This document shows positions 43,826 through 52,471 of a DNA stretch of 64,000 nucleotides, piece after piece. Numbering within the stretch: the first letter of the stretch is position 1; the number at the start of each line of letters is the position of its first letter. Position numbers and translations under genes: made by a program. Location of the stretch: assembly GCA_963728145.1 (NCBI GenBank), contig CAVSJA010000009.1:310001-374000 (forward strand), read 5' to 3'. Below the pieces are notes generated by a model. The model saw only the letters and a list, made by a program, of their open reading frames with translations. It was not told the origin of the DNA and ran no database searches. Source of the DNA: CAVSJA01 sp963728145. GTDB lineage: Bacteria; Bacteroidota; Bacteroidia; Chitinophagales; Chitinophagaceae.

Positions 43826-44896
43826 CTAATACCTATAGCACACCGCATTAATATTCATGCCCGCTCCAACTGAAGCGAAAAGGATAATGTCTCCTTCCTC
43901 CAGATCGTGTTCGTCATAGTGCCCCTTTCTTACATGGTCGTAAAGTGTAGGAATGGTTGCCACAGAACTGTTTCCCAACCAATGGATGCTCATGGGCATG
44001 ATATCCTTTGGTGGATTTTTTATTCCATAGAGTTTGTACAATCCACGAATTATTGCGTCATCCATTTTCTCGTTTGCCTGGTGGATGAATATCTTTTTAA
44101 GGTCTTCAATTTTCACGCCGGCCTTATCGAGGCAATCTTTCATTGCTGCAGGTACATGCTTAACTGCATACTCATAAACTTTTCGACCCCTCATTTTTAT
44201 ATAGCGAATATTCGGATCACTTCCGGGGAAATAGGATTTGCCCATATTGATATAGTATGCTTCGTCAACTGAATGCGTTTGCACGGAGCTTGCCATTATT
44301 CCTGCATCGCGTTCACTTTCCTTATATTCCAAAACGCAGGCGCCAGCTCCATCGGAGAAAATTAAACTGTCCCGGTCATAAGGATCGATTACTCTAGAAA
44401 GTGTTTCGGCACCGATAATCAGGCATTTTTTTGCAATACCTGCTTTGAAAAATGCATCGGCATGAATTACGCCCTGCAACCAACCTGGGCAACCAAATAA
44501 AACATCGTATGCTATGCAATTAGGATTCTTAATTCCCAATCCATGCTTTACCCGACTCGCCAAAGAAGGAACAGCGTCGGTTTGAATTGTTTGATTGATG
44601 ACATTACCGAAATTATGGGCGAGTATGATTTGATCGATGGTTTCAGGATCAATTCTACTTTCCTCGATCGCAAGTTTTGCAGAAATCAGTGCAATATCTG
44701 AAGTATTCATTCCAGGATCGGCATACCTTCTTTCTTCAATGCCGGTTATTTGTCTGAATTTTTCAACCACTTCATGGGTAGGAGTTTCAATCCGCTGCGT
44801 TTCTTCAGTATAAAAATTATGCTGCGTAAAATCGCTATTGGGCCTGATCTCCGGGGGGATAAATGCGCCCGTTCCGGTAATTACTGATCTCAACAT
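43826..44896 (-). CDS. Beta-ketoacyl-ACP synthase III family protein
   Basis: A 356-residue condensing enzyme of the FabH group. The triad is Cys136 (FGCPGWLQG), His272 (IHQAN) and Asn309 (WLGNSS). It begins MLRSVITGTGAFIPPE and has the conserved SDGAGACVLE. The family condenses an acyl-CoA with malonyl-ACP to start fatty-acid chains. The CPGW context instead of the usual CSGF, and a longer N-terminus, suggest a special starter unit or a non-housekeeping role. No acyl-carrier or other lipid genes are adjacent, so it could also act in a scattered pathway. Confidence 0.87.
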   Translation of the reverse strand: MLRSVITGTGAFIPPEIRPNSDFTQHNFYTEETQRIETPTHEVVEKFRQITGIEERRYADPGMNTSDIALISAKLAIEESRIDPETIDQIILAHNFGNVINQTIQTDAVPSLASRVKHGLGIKNPNCIAYDVLFGCPGWLQGVIHADAFFKAGIAKKCLIIGAETLSRVIDPYDRDSLIFSDGAGACVLEYKESERDAGIMASSVQTHSVDEAYYINMGKSYFPGSDPNIRYIKMRGRKVYEYAVKHVPAAMKDCLDKAGVKIEDLKKIFIHQANEKMDDAIIRGLYKLYGIKNPPKDIMPMSIHWLGNSSVATIPTLYDHVRKGHYDEHDLEEGDIILFASVGAGMNINAVCYRY

Positions 44897-44967
44897 ATCT
44901 AAACAACAGGTTATAGTGAAAATCTAAGATAGCTATTTAAAAATTTTATTGAAATTTAATCCAAATT

Positions 44968-46536
44968 CTAAGGGTTTAATTTAGTTACCCTGTCGAGTAC
45001 AAAATTTTTGCCGTTTTCAAAAAACAGTTGATTCGAGAACTTCTTCAAATCAAAGCCAGCAGGCAGGCTGATTCCATTTGCGTTGGCACATTCTCTTGCA
45101 AAATCAGGGAATTGCCTTTCAAACAAGTCCTTGAAATAAGTTAGCTCATCCACCGTATCGCAACACCATACCGGATTGATAATTCCGTCGAAATCTGAAC
45201 CAATGCAAATCTGGGTCAATGCCTTATTTACATCGTACTGATTTCTTCTTGCTACTTCAATGAGGTGAATGATATGGGCCATGAAATGCCGCAAATGGTA
45301 ATCGGCCGCAAGTGGATTTACCGCACCCGCAGCTTCCACTTCGGTCCATTCAATACATTTTCCATCATTGAAAGCCTGTCCTACTTCTTCTTTTGTAAAG
45401 AAATATGCGTGTTCCTGCAAAGAAATATATTCCGGTTCAAATGGGAATTGGGGGTTGACATTTGCATTTCCATGAGAATCCTGGAAGCCTAAAATTCTCT
45501 TGTCCAACGATAACCCAATAATGCCTCCTGACCTCAGTATCTCGGTTATGTCCTCGTCATATAAATTAATGCTTGAAGCATTAAATGATGGTCTTATACT
45601 ATGGCCATATTTGGCGGGCTTGCCATTCTTTAAAAGAACATAGCCCTTTTTAAACTGGCGATAGTCAAGAATATAGTCAGGTATCTCCACCGTGCTGAGG
45701 CCGGTAAATCCTGCATGTGTGCAAACAACCGGTTGATTAATATTTGCAAACTCGGCAGATCGTCTTACCCTGTACAATTGATCTCTTGCACCAAGGCTCA
45801 TATGTTTTACATCTATAAGAATATTATTTTGATAGCAATGCTTTACAATTTGAAAACCCTCTGCCGAAATTAATTTACCTGTTGGACGGAATATATCATC
45901 ATTAATGAACAACATCCCAAACGCATGATTGCACAGTTTGGATTGTTCGATATGAGTGAGATTCACCGAGATCAATGGAACTTTTGAGCGAAGATCATCC
46001 AGGTTATTGATGATCTCGTTCACATCAAATTTTCTCAAAGCCGAAGTAAACGTATGACAACCTTCAACACTGAACACTACAAAAAGCTTATTCGTTGCCG
46101 CAGGATCATATTTAGCAGGATCATCCAGAAGTACAACTTCGCGGTCAGTAACTCCAAATAGTCCTTCATTCAAAAGAGTATTCAAATCATCCGCTACCAC
46201 ATCTCTATAAGGCTGAAGTTGGCTGTTGATGATTTTTTTTAGCCTTGCTTTATTCAAATAGCTGCTCAACGAACCATCGGCCTGCCCAAGTATAAGCGCA
46301 TTGTCAAGCATGGCTCTTTCCGGAGCATATAATGCCATGCAAACGACATTGCATTCGTTATAGATCAATTGACTTAAGTTCGACTGCGATTGCAGAATAT
46401 ATTGAAACTCGGTACACCACCGAAGCATGCTCGGAATTTTGCGAATGTCAATTTTTATCCAGGGACTTAATTTTTCCGGCGCTTCGGAAAACATTGATTT
46501 CAATGTAGGATGGAGGTGGAAGTCGAAGAAAGGCAT
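44968..46536 (-). CDS. Peptidase M19 / membrane dipeptidase-like protein
   Basis: A 522-residue amidohydrolase-fold protein. FFDFHLHP gives the first metal ligands (HxH). VCTHAGFTGL, GGIIGLSLDKRI and CIGSDFDGIINP place the further His and Asp typical of the renal dipeptidase (M19) family. No signal peptide is visible, so it is probably cytoplasmic. It is about 150 residues longer than the classical enzymes, with an insert around EGLFGVTDREVVLLDD. It may hydrolyse dipeptides, but the distance from characterised members leaves other amidohydrolase activity possible. Confidence 0.78.
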   Translation of the reverse strand: MPFFDFHLHPTLKSMFSEAPEKLSPWIKIDIRKIPSMLRWCTEFQYILQSQSNLSQLIYNECNVVCMALYAPERAMLDNALILGQADGSLSSYLNKARLKKIINSQLQPYRDVVADDLNTLLNEGLFGVTDREVVLLDDPAKYDPAATNKLFVVFSVEGCHTFTSALRKFDVNEIINNLDDLRSKVPLISVNLTHIEQSKLCNHAFGMLFINDDIFRPTGKLISAEGFQIVKHCYQNNILIDVKHMSLGARDQLYRVRRSAEFANINQPVVCTHAGFTGLSTVEIPDYILDYRQFKKGYVLLKNGKPAKYGHSIRPSFNASSINLYDEDITEILRSGGIIGLSLDKRILGFQDSHGNANVNPQFPFEPEYISLQEHAYFFTKEEVGQAFNDGKCIEWTEVEAAGAVNPLAADYHLRHFMAHIIHLIEVARRNQYDVNKALTQICIGSDFDGIINPVWCCDTVDELTYFKDLFERQFPDFARECANANGISLPAGFDLKKFSNQLFFENGKNFVLDRVTKLNP

Positions 46537-46549
46537 CTTGATTAGTTGA

Positions 46550-46722
46550 TTTGGTTGATAAGGTTGAAAAGGTTGACAGGGTTAACAAGGGAGGAAATCA
46601 GGCAGTTTAACAAACGCAATTTCGCTTATTTGTTTCAGTTCTCTTAGGTTAACGTTGCCTGCAAATCCATCTCAACTTTGTCAATCCTGTCAACCTTGTC
46701 AACCTTGTCAACCCCGTCAACC
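46550..46722. repeat. Inverted GGTTGACAGG / TTGTCAACC repeats
   Basis: GGTTGATAAGGTTGAAAAGG and following units (46550-46590) face TCAACTTTGTCAATCCTGTC and TTGTCAACC units (46671-46722), with about 80 bases between. It lies in the divergent promoter region of the M19 and ligase D genes. A frame reading through the right arm would encode CQPCQPCQP ahead of the ligase, which I regard as non-coding. Confidence 0.75.
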
Positions 46723-46756
46723 TCCCATGTGGCACGGTATTTTGGCAAAAAGAACC

Positions 46757-49492
46757 ATGAGCCTAACGAAATATAAGGCAAAAAGGAGTTTCTCAAAGAC
46801 GCCGGAGCCAGAGGGTAAGACAAAGAAAACCAATGGAAAGCAGCTCACATTCGTAATTCAAAAGCATGCTGCCTCCCACCTCCATTATGATTTTCGACTG
46901 GAAATGAAAGGCGTGCTAAAGAGTTGGGCTGTTCCGAAAGGTCCATCGACCAATCCCGATGATAAGCGACTCGCAATGTTAGTCGAAGACCATCCATTCG
47001 ACTATAAAGATTTTGAAGGCATCATACCACCGGGAAATTATGGTGCGGGAACAGTTATTATTTGGGATGAAGGAACTTATCACCCGGCAGACAGTAATGG
47101 TTCAGTTGAGGATCAGGAAAAAAAATTATTAAAAGATTTCTATAGCGGTAAGCTGAGCATAGTACTAAAAGGCAAAAAGTTAAAAGGTGAATTCGCTCTT
47201 GTGCAAGCAAAAGGGCGAGGAGATAATTCATGGTTGTTGATAAAGAAAAAAGATCAATACGCGGCCAAAGAGGATGTAACGAAAAAGGATAAGTCGGTTG
47301 TTTCCCGCAAAACAATTGAGCAAATGGCTAAGAGTAAAAAAGCGGCGGAGTGGGTAAGTAACCGTAAGGCAGCAGTTGGCAAGAAAAAGGAAACTGCAAC
47401 AAAAAGAAGAAAGGCGGAACTAAGTTCGAGAGCGGAAACATTTTCATCAGCTATCGACATTACAAGTATTGTTAAAGACAAAGGGCTAAAACGGATAGCA
47501 ATTCCCAAAAACCTAAAGCCAATGTTGGCTACCCTGGTCGATAAGCCGTTTGACAATAAAGATTGGGTGTACGAGGTAAAATGGGATGGTTATCGAACGC
47601 TGGCATATCTTAACAAAGGCAAGGTTGATCTTCGATCCCGCAACAATAAATCGTTTAATGAAAAATTCTATTCAATTTATAACGCCCTGCAGGAGTGGAG
47701 TGTTAATGCTGTAATTGATGGAGAAATTGTAGTGCTGGACGAAAAAGGTGTTTCGCATTTCGGTACCCTTCAGAATTGGAGAAGCGAAGCCGACGGGCAA
47801 CTATTCTTTTATGTATTCGATATTCTCTGGCTGGAAGGTTATAACCTTATGGATCTTCCATTAATTGAACGAAGGGAAATCCTGAAACAAATTGTACCGG
47901 AAGAAGGCAATATTCGCTTAAGTGAAAACTTCAATGTTAGTGGTAAGGAATTTTTTGAAGCAGCAGATAAGTTGGGATTGGAAGGAATTATCGCTAAAGA
48001 AGCGGAAAGCACTTACACGCCCGATATTCGAACAAAAAGCTGGCTGAAGATTAAAACATCTGAAAGGCATGAAGCAATTATTTGCGGCTATACACTGAAT
48101 GAAGGAAGTGCAAAACAATTCAGTGCCTTAATACTTGGTGTGTATGATGGTGATGAATTGAAGTTCATTGGCCAGGTAGGAACCGGCTTTACAGATAAAC
48201 TTCAAAAAGAAATCAAAAACAAACTAAAGCCACTGATAACAAAGAAATGTCCATTCAATGAAGTTCCAGAGATCAACAAACCCTCTCGCTTCCGGCCCAA
48301 GCCTCCAAAGGCTGAAGTCAATTGGGTTAGACCGGAATTGGTTTGTGAGGTTAGCTATACCGAATTGACAGCAGATGGAATCATGCGTCATCCGTCATTT
48401 GAAGGATTGAGAATTGATAAGGATCCCGAAGAAGTTAAAACAGAGCCAGTGAAATCAGCAACAACCACTACCAAAAAGAAAGAACTAAAGAAGACTGATA
48501 CTGACTCAGTGCTTCACAAAAAGAAAGTTATAGTAGCGCCGAAAGGAAAGGAAAGAAAAACATTGTTGAATCCAAAGGAAGAAACTCAAACAAAATCCAT
48601 AAATGGAAGGGATTTGAAATTCACGAATCTGAGTAAGACTTATTGGCCAAAGGAAAAGATCAGCAAAAGGGAGATGATCAATTATTATTACCAGATGGCT
48701 CCATACATTATTCCGTATATGAAAGACCGCCCTCAATCCCTAAACCGTTATCCTAACGGCATTAATGGACCGAGTTTTTATCAAAAGAATGTTGCGGGAA
48801 AAGTTGAGAAATGGATAACTACACATGATTATGAAAACACAACCAAAGCGGGAGAAAAAACATTCCTTGTTTGTACAGATGAAGCAACCTTGTTATATAT
48901 GGCGAATCTTGGTTGTATTGAAATGAACCCCTGGCATAGTCGCATTCAATCTCCAGACAGTCCCGATTGGTGTGTGATCGACCTTGATCCGGATAATAAT
49001 CCGTTTGAGCAGGTAATCGAAGCTGCAAATGTGGTAAAACAGATCCTGGATTCAATTGATGTTCCTTCATACGTTAAAACATCCGGATCAACCGGCTTAC
49101 ATATTTATATTCCACTTGGAGCAAAATATGATTACGAGCAATCTAAACAATTAGCTGAGCTGATCGTTACACTTGCTCATCGCGAAATTTCAGATTTCAC
49201 AAGTTTGGAAAGAAGTCCATCGAAACGAAAGGGAAAAATCTATCTTGATTATCTTCAAAACAGAAGTATTCAAACTATCGCAGCACCGTATTCGCTAAGA
49301 CCCAAGCCTGGCGCAACTGCATCTGCACCCTTGCATTGGGAAGAAGTAAAAAAAGGTTTGCAGATCAGCGATTTTACCATCAATAATTTATTTGATAGAG
49401 TAAAATATGAAGGCGATCTATTCAAAGGCGTTCTAGGAAAGGGAATTGATATCGAAAAAGTGTTGAAAAGAACTGCCACTGTTTACGAGTAA
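46757..49492 (+). CDS. ligD: DNA ligase D (phosphoesterase-ligase-primase)
   Basis: The bacterial non-homologous end-joining ligase, 911 residues, with all three modules. The N-terminal 3'-phosphoesterase (about 20-160) has HLHYDFRLEMKGVLKSWAVP. The ATP-dependent ligase (about 250-560) has the adenylated Lys275 in EVKWDGYR and the OB part ending GIMRHPSFEGLR. The polymerase/primase (about 610-905) has LSKTYWPKEKISKREMINYY and CVIDLDPDNNPFEQV, whose Asp pair binds metal. Lys-rich linkers join the modules. The ATG at 46757 was chosen because upstream codons only translate a repeat. The usual partner Ku is not in this window. Confidence 0.95.
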   Translation: MSLTKYKAKRSFSKTPEPEGKTKKTNGKQLTFVIQKHAASHLHYDFRLEMKGVLKSWAVPKGPSTNPDDKRLAMLVEDHPFDYKDFEGIIPPGNYGAGTVIIWDEGTYHPADSNGSVEDQEKKLLKDFYSGKLSIVLKGKKLKGEFALVQAKGRGDNSWLLIKKKDQYAAKEDVTKKDKSVVSRKTIEQMAKSKKAAEWVSNRKAAVGKKKETATKRRKAELSSRAETFSSAIDITSIVKDKGLKRIAIPKNLKPMLATLVDKPFDNKDWVYEVKWDGYRTLAYLNKGKVDLRSRNNKSFNEKFYSIYNALQEWSVNAVIDGEIVVLDEKGVSHFGTLQNWRSEADGQLFFYVFDILWLEGYNLMDLPLIERREILKQIVPEEGNIRLSENFNVSGKEFFEAADKLGLEGIIAKEAESTYTPDIRTKSWLKIKTSERHEAIICGYTLNEGSAKQFSALILGVYDGDELKFIGQVGTGFTDKLQKEIKNKLKPLITKKCPFNEVPEINKPSRFRPKPPKAEVNWVRPELVCEVSYTELTADGIMRHPSFEGLRIDKDPEEVKTEPVKSATTTTKKKELKKTDTDSVLHKKKVIVAPKGKERKTLLNPKEETQTKSINGRDLKFTNLSKTYWPKEKISKREMINYYYQMAPYIIPYMKDRPQSLNRYPNGINGPSFYQKNVAGKVEKWITTHDYENTTKAGEKTFLVCTDEATLLYMANLGCIEMNPWHSRIQSPDSPDWCVIDLDPDNNPFEQVIEAANVVKQILDSIDVPSYVKTSGSTGLHIYIPLGAKYDYEQSKQLAELIVTLAHREISDFTSLERSPSKRKGKIYLDYLQNRSIQTIAAPYSLRPKPGATASAPLHWEEVKKGLQISDFTINNLFDRVKYEGDLFKGVLGKGIDIEKVLKRTATVYE

Positions 49493-49708
49493 TTAGCGCA
49501 ATTCAACCCCAATAGCTGTGGAATCATTTTCCCAGCAAACAGATCTTGACTAAGTTTTATCATACACAGAATCGTTGTTTCCAAACAACTTATAATCAGT
49601 CGATTTCGGAATTGTTAATGTCCGATTGAGAAATCTTTTTTTCGTCGAAAGGCATGGTTCTTGGCATATATAGTCAACTACAATTATTAAAAACAAAAAA
49701 GAATCGCA

Positions 49709-49954
49709 ATGAAACCAAAAACAGAGTTAATGGAAATGATGGTTGATGGAATGCCATTGGAAGTAAAAGCAACATCTTATATGTTCAATGATGAAACAAG
49801 ATATAGGGTGAGCTTTAACGGAAGCCCTGTTCATATATTCGCTTTCGATGAAGAACTGAAATTTTACAGAGCTATTGATAGTGGCTCTGCTGAAATACCG
49901 GACAATATTGATGAAGCGATAGGAAGAAGGCTTCATCATAGGTTGGCTGCGTAG
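49709..49954 (+). CDS. Small conserved-looking hypothetical protein
   Basis: An 81-residue soluble protein, MKPKTELMEMMVDGMPLEVK, then a beta-rich centre (YRVSFNGSPVHIFAFDEELKFYRAID) and a helical end. I do not recognise a family by name. It is followed by a strong intrinsic terminator, which supports it as a real single-gene transcript. No partner gene is evident. Confidence 0.65.
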   Translation: MKPKTELMEMMVDGMPLEVKATSYMFNDETRYRVSFNGSPVHIFAFDEELKFYRAIDSGSAEIPDNIDEAIGRRLHHRLAA

Positions 49955-49983
49955 GTTAAGTCTTATACATCCAATATATATTT

Positions 49984-50022
49984 ATCCCTTCCCGCGCTTT
50001 TAGCGTGGGAGGGGATTTTTTA
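49984..50022 (+). terminator. Intrinsic terminator
   Basis: ATCCCTTCCCGCGCT (49984-49998) pairs with AGCGTGGGAGGGGAT (50002-50016) with few mismatches, followed by TTTTTATTT. It terminates the small gene at 49709-49954. Confidence 0.85.
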
Positions 50023-50131
50023 TTTGACGATAGTCAAACCCGGGGAAGGCTGGTGGCAGAAATATTGAAGTATTAATGGGAAGCGTTGAGATGATGAGGA
50101 TAGAATTTTCGAATTTCTAAATCGCAAAACG

Positions 50132-50275
50132 ATGAAGACCATACTCTTTTTATTCGTATTTGCTCTCGCGTTAGCCGCATGCAATGCACCCGAGCCAACG
50201 CAAACTACTGTGCAGGATACAGTAAAGGTGAGCAATCCAGATACGTTGAAGATAAAGAAAGATACGTTGAGGTAA
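50132..50275 (+). CDS. Tiny lipoprotein (47 residues)
   Basis: An ORF beginning MKTILFLFVFALALAAC, a good lipoprotein signal with Cys17, and a 30-residue polar tail with two DTLK/DTLR motifs. No domain is recognisable. The TAA lies only six bases before a REP-like palindrome. Its size makes the call uncertain. Confidence 0.55.
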   Translation: MKTILFLFVFALALAACNAPEPTQTTVQDTVKVSNPDTLKIKKDTLR

Positions 50276-50310
50276 GGGCAAGGTTGAAAACCCTTGAAGG
50301 GTTTTCAACC
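50276..50310. repeat. REP-like perfect palindrome, GGTTGAAAACCCT family
   Basis: GGGCAA flank, then 14-bp arms GGTTGAAAACCCTT and AAGGGTTTTCAACC around one G (50282-50310). It overlaps the end of the GNAT gene, whose stop (GGT TGA on the minus strand) is inside the right arm. Confidence 0.85.
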
Positions 50311-50790
50311 CCCCATTACATACGCCATTAGCATTTCATCCAAATACTTATTCTCTCTTTCCAAGTAGGTATACTTTTTCAATATGCCTTCCTGTACAAA
50401 TCCGGCTTTTTTATAAAGATGAATTGCTCTTTCGTTGATTGTTGCAGCGCTAAGTTCAATGCGAAGGATACCATTCTGTTTTGCAAAATCAATAATCTCC
50501 TGGATCAATTTCAAACCTTTTCCCTTACCCGAAAAATCCGGGTCAATTGCCAATCCGCCAAGATAAGCGACGTGCGAGCTTCGATAAGTGTACCGGATCA
50601 GTTTAAACATTCCGATTCGAGTTCCATCTTCTTCATAAACGTACAATACCTTTTTTATGAGCAGGTCATTAAAGGTTGTTTCAAACTCTGGTTTGTCCAT
50701 CACTTCGTATAGCAGCCAGGGATTTGATTCCGGATGCATGTACAGACGGAAGATAAAATCAAGGTCTTCATGTTTCGCTTTCCTGATCAT
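50305..50790 (-). CDS. GNAT family N-acetyltransferase
   Basis: A 161-residue acetyltransferase with the complete GNAT fold. The acetyl-CoA loop is in GLAIDPDFSGKGKGLKLIQEII (about 76-97), and LRIELSAATINERAIHLYKKAGFVQEG is the usual C-terminal strand-helix pair. Starts MIRKAKHEDLDFIFRLY. The acceptor (an amino acid, protein N-terminus or antibiotic) cannot be deduced. The last two codons and stop (GGG GGT TGA) come from a REP-like element, so the C-terminal Gly-Gly may be repeat-derived. Confidence 0.88.
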   Translation of the reverse strand: MIRKAKHEDLDFIFRLYMHPESNPWLLYEVMDKPEFETTFNDLLIKKVLYVYEEDGTRIGMFKLIRYTYRSSHVAYLGGLAIDPDFSGKGKGLKLIQEIIDFAKQNGILRIELSAATINERAIHLYKKAGFVQEGILKKYTYLERENKYLDEMLMAYVMGG

Positions 50791-50817
50791 TTGAGAGAGG
50801 GGTTTTAACTGTGAGTG

Positions 50818-51228
50818 TTATCGGGAATTGATCTCAAGTTCGTTAAAACCTGTTTTCGGGTCTTTTTTTCTGGAAAAGATATGTTGGGTTGATTCTCCGA
50901 TCACCATTTCTGCAGTCGTATACACATGATTTCCTTCTAACAAGTGCCCGCCGATTGTTTTTCCATTACTATCTGCAATGCTGATATGCAAATGAACACC
51001 GTTAGTACTTATCGTCCCATTAAGTGAAATGATTTCGAAATATCCACTTGCCGAAGAGCCTTGTTGCTTATTTGCAAAACGAAAATGATACCCATTCAGG
51101 CTTCCAATAGCAGTTAATATAAACCCTGCCTGAATATTTTTTTCTTTTGCGAATTCTTCAATTGATAAGCGTAAATCATCGCCAGGTTGTAAACGTAAGG
51201 GATAGATTGATAGAACTGTATTTGCCAT
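50818..51228 (-). CDS. PPC/DUF296 domain protein
   Basis: A 136-residue protein made of one PPC (DUF296) domain, known from plant AT-hook proteins and from stand-alone bacterial proteins that form trimers. Landmarks are LRLQPGDDLRLSIEEFAKEKNIQAGFILTAIGSL and HLHISIADSNGKTIGGHLLEGNHV, the His-rich part where metal or ligand could bind. The ATG at 51228 was chosen as the domain starts there; the longer frame adds 20 unrelated residues. It lies 27 bp upstream of the GNAT gene on the same strand and may be co-transcribed. Confidence 0.82.
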   Translation of the reverse strand: MANTVLSIYPLRLQPGDDLRLSIEEFAKEKNIQAGFILTAIGSLNGYHFRFANKQQGSSASGYFEIISLNGTISTNGVHLHISIADSNGKTIGGHLLEGNHVYTTAEMVIGESTQHIFSRKKDPKTGFNELEINSR

Positions 51229-51294
51229 GAAGAGAAATTCAGGGCAAAGATAGGAATGAGTTGCTGGGGAAGTATAAAACCCCGACACTATACA

Positions 51295-51423
51295 AATTAC
51301 TGATTATTGATTATTAATTATTGATTATTGGGTCCCTTACTATTTGAAGATCGCCAATCTGCGGAGCAATAATCAATAATTAATAATCAATAATCCCCGC
51401 CTGACTGACGTCAGTCGGGCAGG
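51295..51423. repeat. Inverted GATTATT / AATAATC repeats plus GC palindrome
   Basis: ATTACTGATTATTGATTATT-like units (51295-51330) face AATAATCAATAATTAATAAT-like units (51367-51394). Right after them GCCTGACTGACGTCAGTCGG with following GC (51399-51420) is a near-perfect palindrome. Confidence 0.65.
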
Positions 51424-51480
51424 AATAATTTTCATCAAGTGGGGATTCTTTATGATTGAGTAGGAAATATCTAACAGTAA

Positions 51481-52062
51481 TTAAGCAACAACCTCTTCCT
51501 TAATCGCAGCCTCATCTTTTGACGCAGCTTCTTGTTGTTTCACCAATTCAATTGCACAATGTATCCTTATCTCATCGCTTACAACAACCTGTCCGGCTTC
51601 CGTAACTGCACCCCACTTTAATCCAAACTCTTTGCGATTGATCTTGCCGCTCACAGTAAAGCCCGCTCTTGTATTTCCCCATGGATCTTTTGCCAATCCT
51701 CCAAATTCGACATCGACGGTTATTGTTTTGGAGATATCACGAATAGTCAGATCGCCCGTGAGTTTATATTCATCACCCGCTTTTTCGAATTTCTTCCCTT
51801 CAAACTTTAGCTGAGCGTAGTTGTCTGCTGCGAAAAAATCATCCGATTTTAAATGCGTATCACGTTGCGCATTGTTTGTTTCAATGGAATTGATATCGGC
51901 AGTAAAAAGGATCTTCGATGCTTTTGTAAAATCATCGTCTTCGGAAACAACCTGTAGATCGAATTTTTTAAAATATCCTGTTACAGTGGAGATCATCAAG
52001 TGCCGCACTTTAAATTGAATCTCTGAATGAGCAGGGTCTGCAGTCCAAATAGTCTTTGCCAT
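51481..52062 (-). CDS. YceI family protein
   Basis: A 193-residue lipocalin-like protein of the YceI family, which binds polyisoprenoid or similar amphiphiles in a beta barrel. Typical stretches are WTADPAHSEIQFKVRHLMISTVTGYF at the N-terminus, FFAADNYAQLKFEGKKF, LTGDLTIRDISKTITVDVEF and GFTVSGKINRKEFGLKW. There is no signal peptide, unlike the E. coli protein, so it probably acts in the cytoplasm. The C-terminus is extended by a charged AASKDEAAIKEEVVA tail. It is a single-gene unit. Confidence 0.9.
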   Translation of the reverse strand: MAKTIWTADPAHSEIQFKVRHLMISTVTGYFKKFDLQVVSEDDDFTKASKILFTADINSIETNNAQRDTHLKSDDFFAADNYAQLKFEGKKFEKAGDEYKLTGDLTIRDISKTITVDVEFGGLAKDPWGNTRAGFTVSGKINRKEFGLKWGAVTEAGQVVVSDEIRIHCAIELVKQQEAASKDEAAIKEEVVA

Positions 52063-52116
52063 AAGAAAGCTTTATGTTAGGAAAAAGGTTACTGATGTTT
52101 AAACACAAAAAGTATA

Positions 52117-52134
52117 CCCCCGCGAAAGCGGGGG
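52117..52134. repeat. GC-rich hairpin with GAAA loop
   Basis: CCCCCGC and GCGGGGG pair perfectly around GAAA, ahead of the YceI gene. It is related to the element at 3323-3340. The rest of 52135-52471 holds only two short partial repeats, CTCTAACGATTGCTTGCC near 52231 and CAACGATTGCTTCCG near 52320, and no gene. Confidence 0.55.
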
Positions 52135-52436
52135 CCCCCAACTGACTATTCGACATAATTTCAAATAATTCATATATTAGCGCCACGAATGAAATAAAAA
52201 AAAGGCCTGCTGTAGAAACAGCCTGCCTCTAACGATTGCTTGCCATATGAAAAATTCTTAGTAGTACCTATTTAACCCAGATATCATTCGAAATTCTTTA
52301 CGCCTCTAACATTGCTTATTCAACGATTGCTTCCGTATGATTAGTCCGGAACAAATCTAACCTATCCCGCAGCGCCCCTCAAACCAACTTGGGCTGGATT
52401 TAATTATCTCAAACAGGGAAAATTATGCCAAAACCC

Positions 52437-52466
52437 TTGCTGGGCTTGCGTTTAGGAATAATTTCC
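52437..52466 (+). promoter_or_regulatory. Possible Bacteroidota promoter
   Basis: TTG at 52437-52439, a 19-bp spacer, then TAATTTCC at 52459-52466, which matches TAnnTTTG imperfectly. The start codon follows six bases later, implying a nearly leaderless transcript. This is a weak call. Confidence 0.3.
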
Positions 52467-52471
52467 TTATT

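Noticed and set aside
46655..46756. N-terminal extension CQPCQPCQP of DNA ligase D
   Set aside because: It is the translation of TTGTCAACC repeats from a TTG codon; the conserved ligase D start is the ATG at 46757.
52190..52345. Possible small RNA with GCCTGCTGTAGAAACAGCC hairpin
   Set aside because: The stem is short and imperfect, without a following T run or clear promoter; not enough to call.
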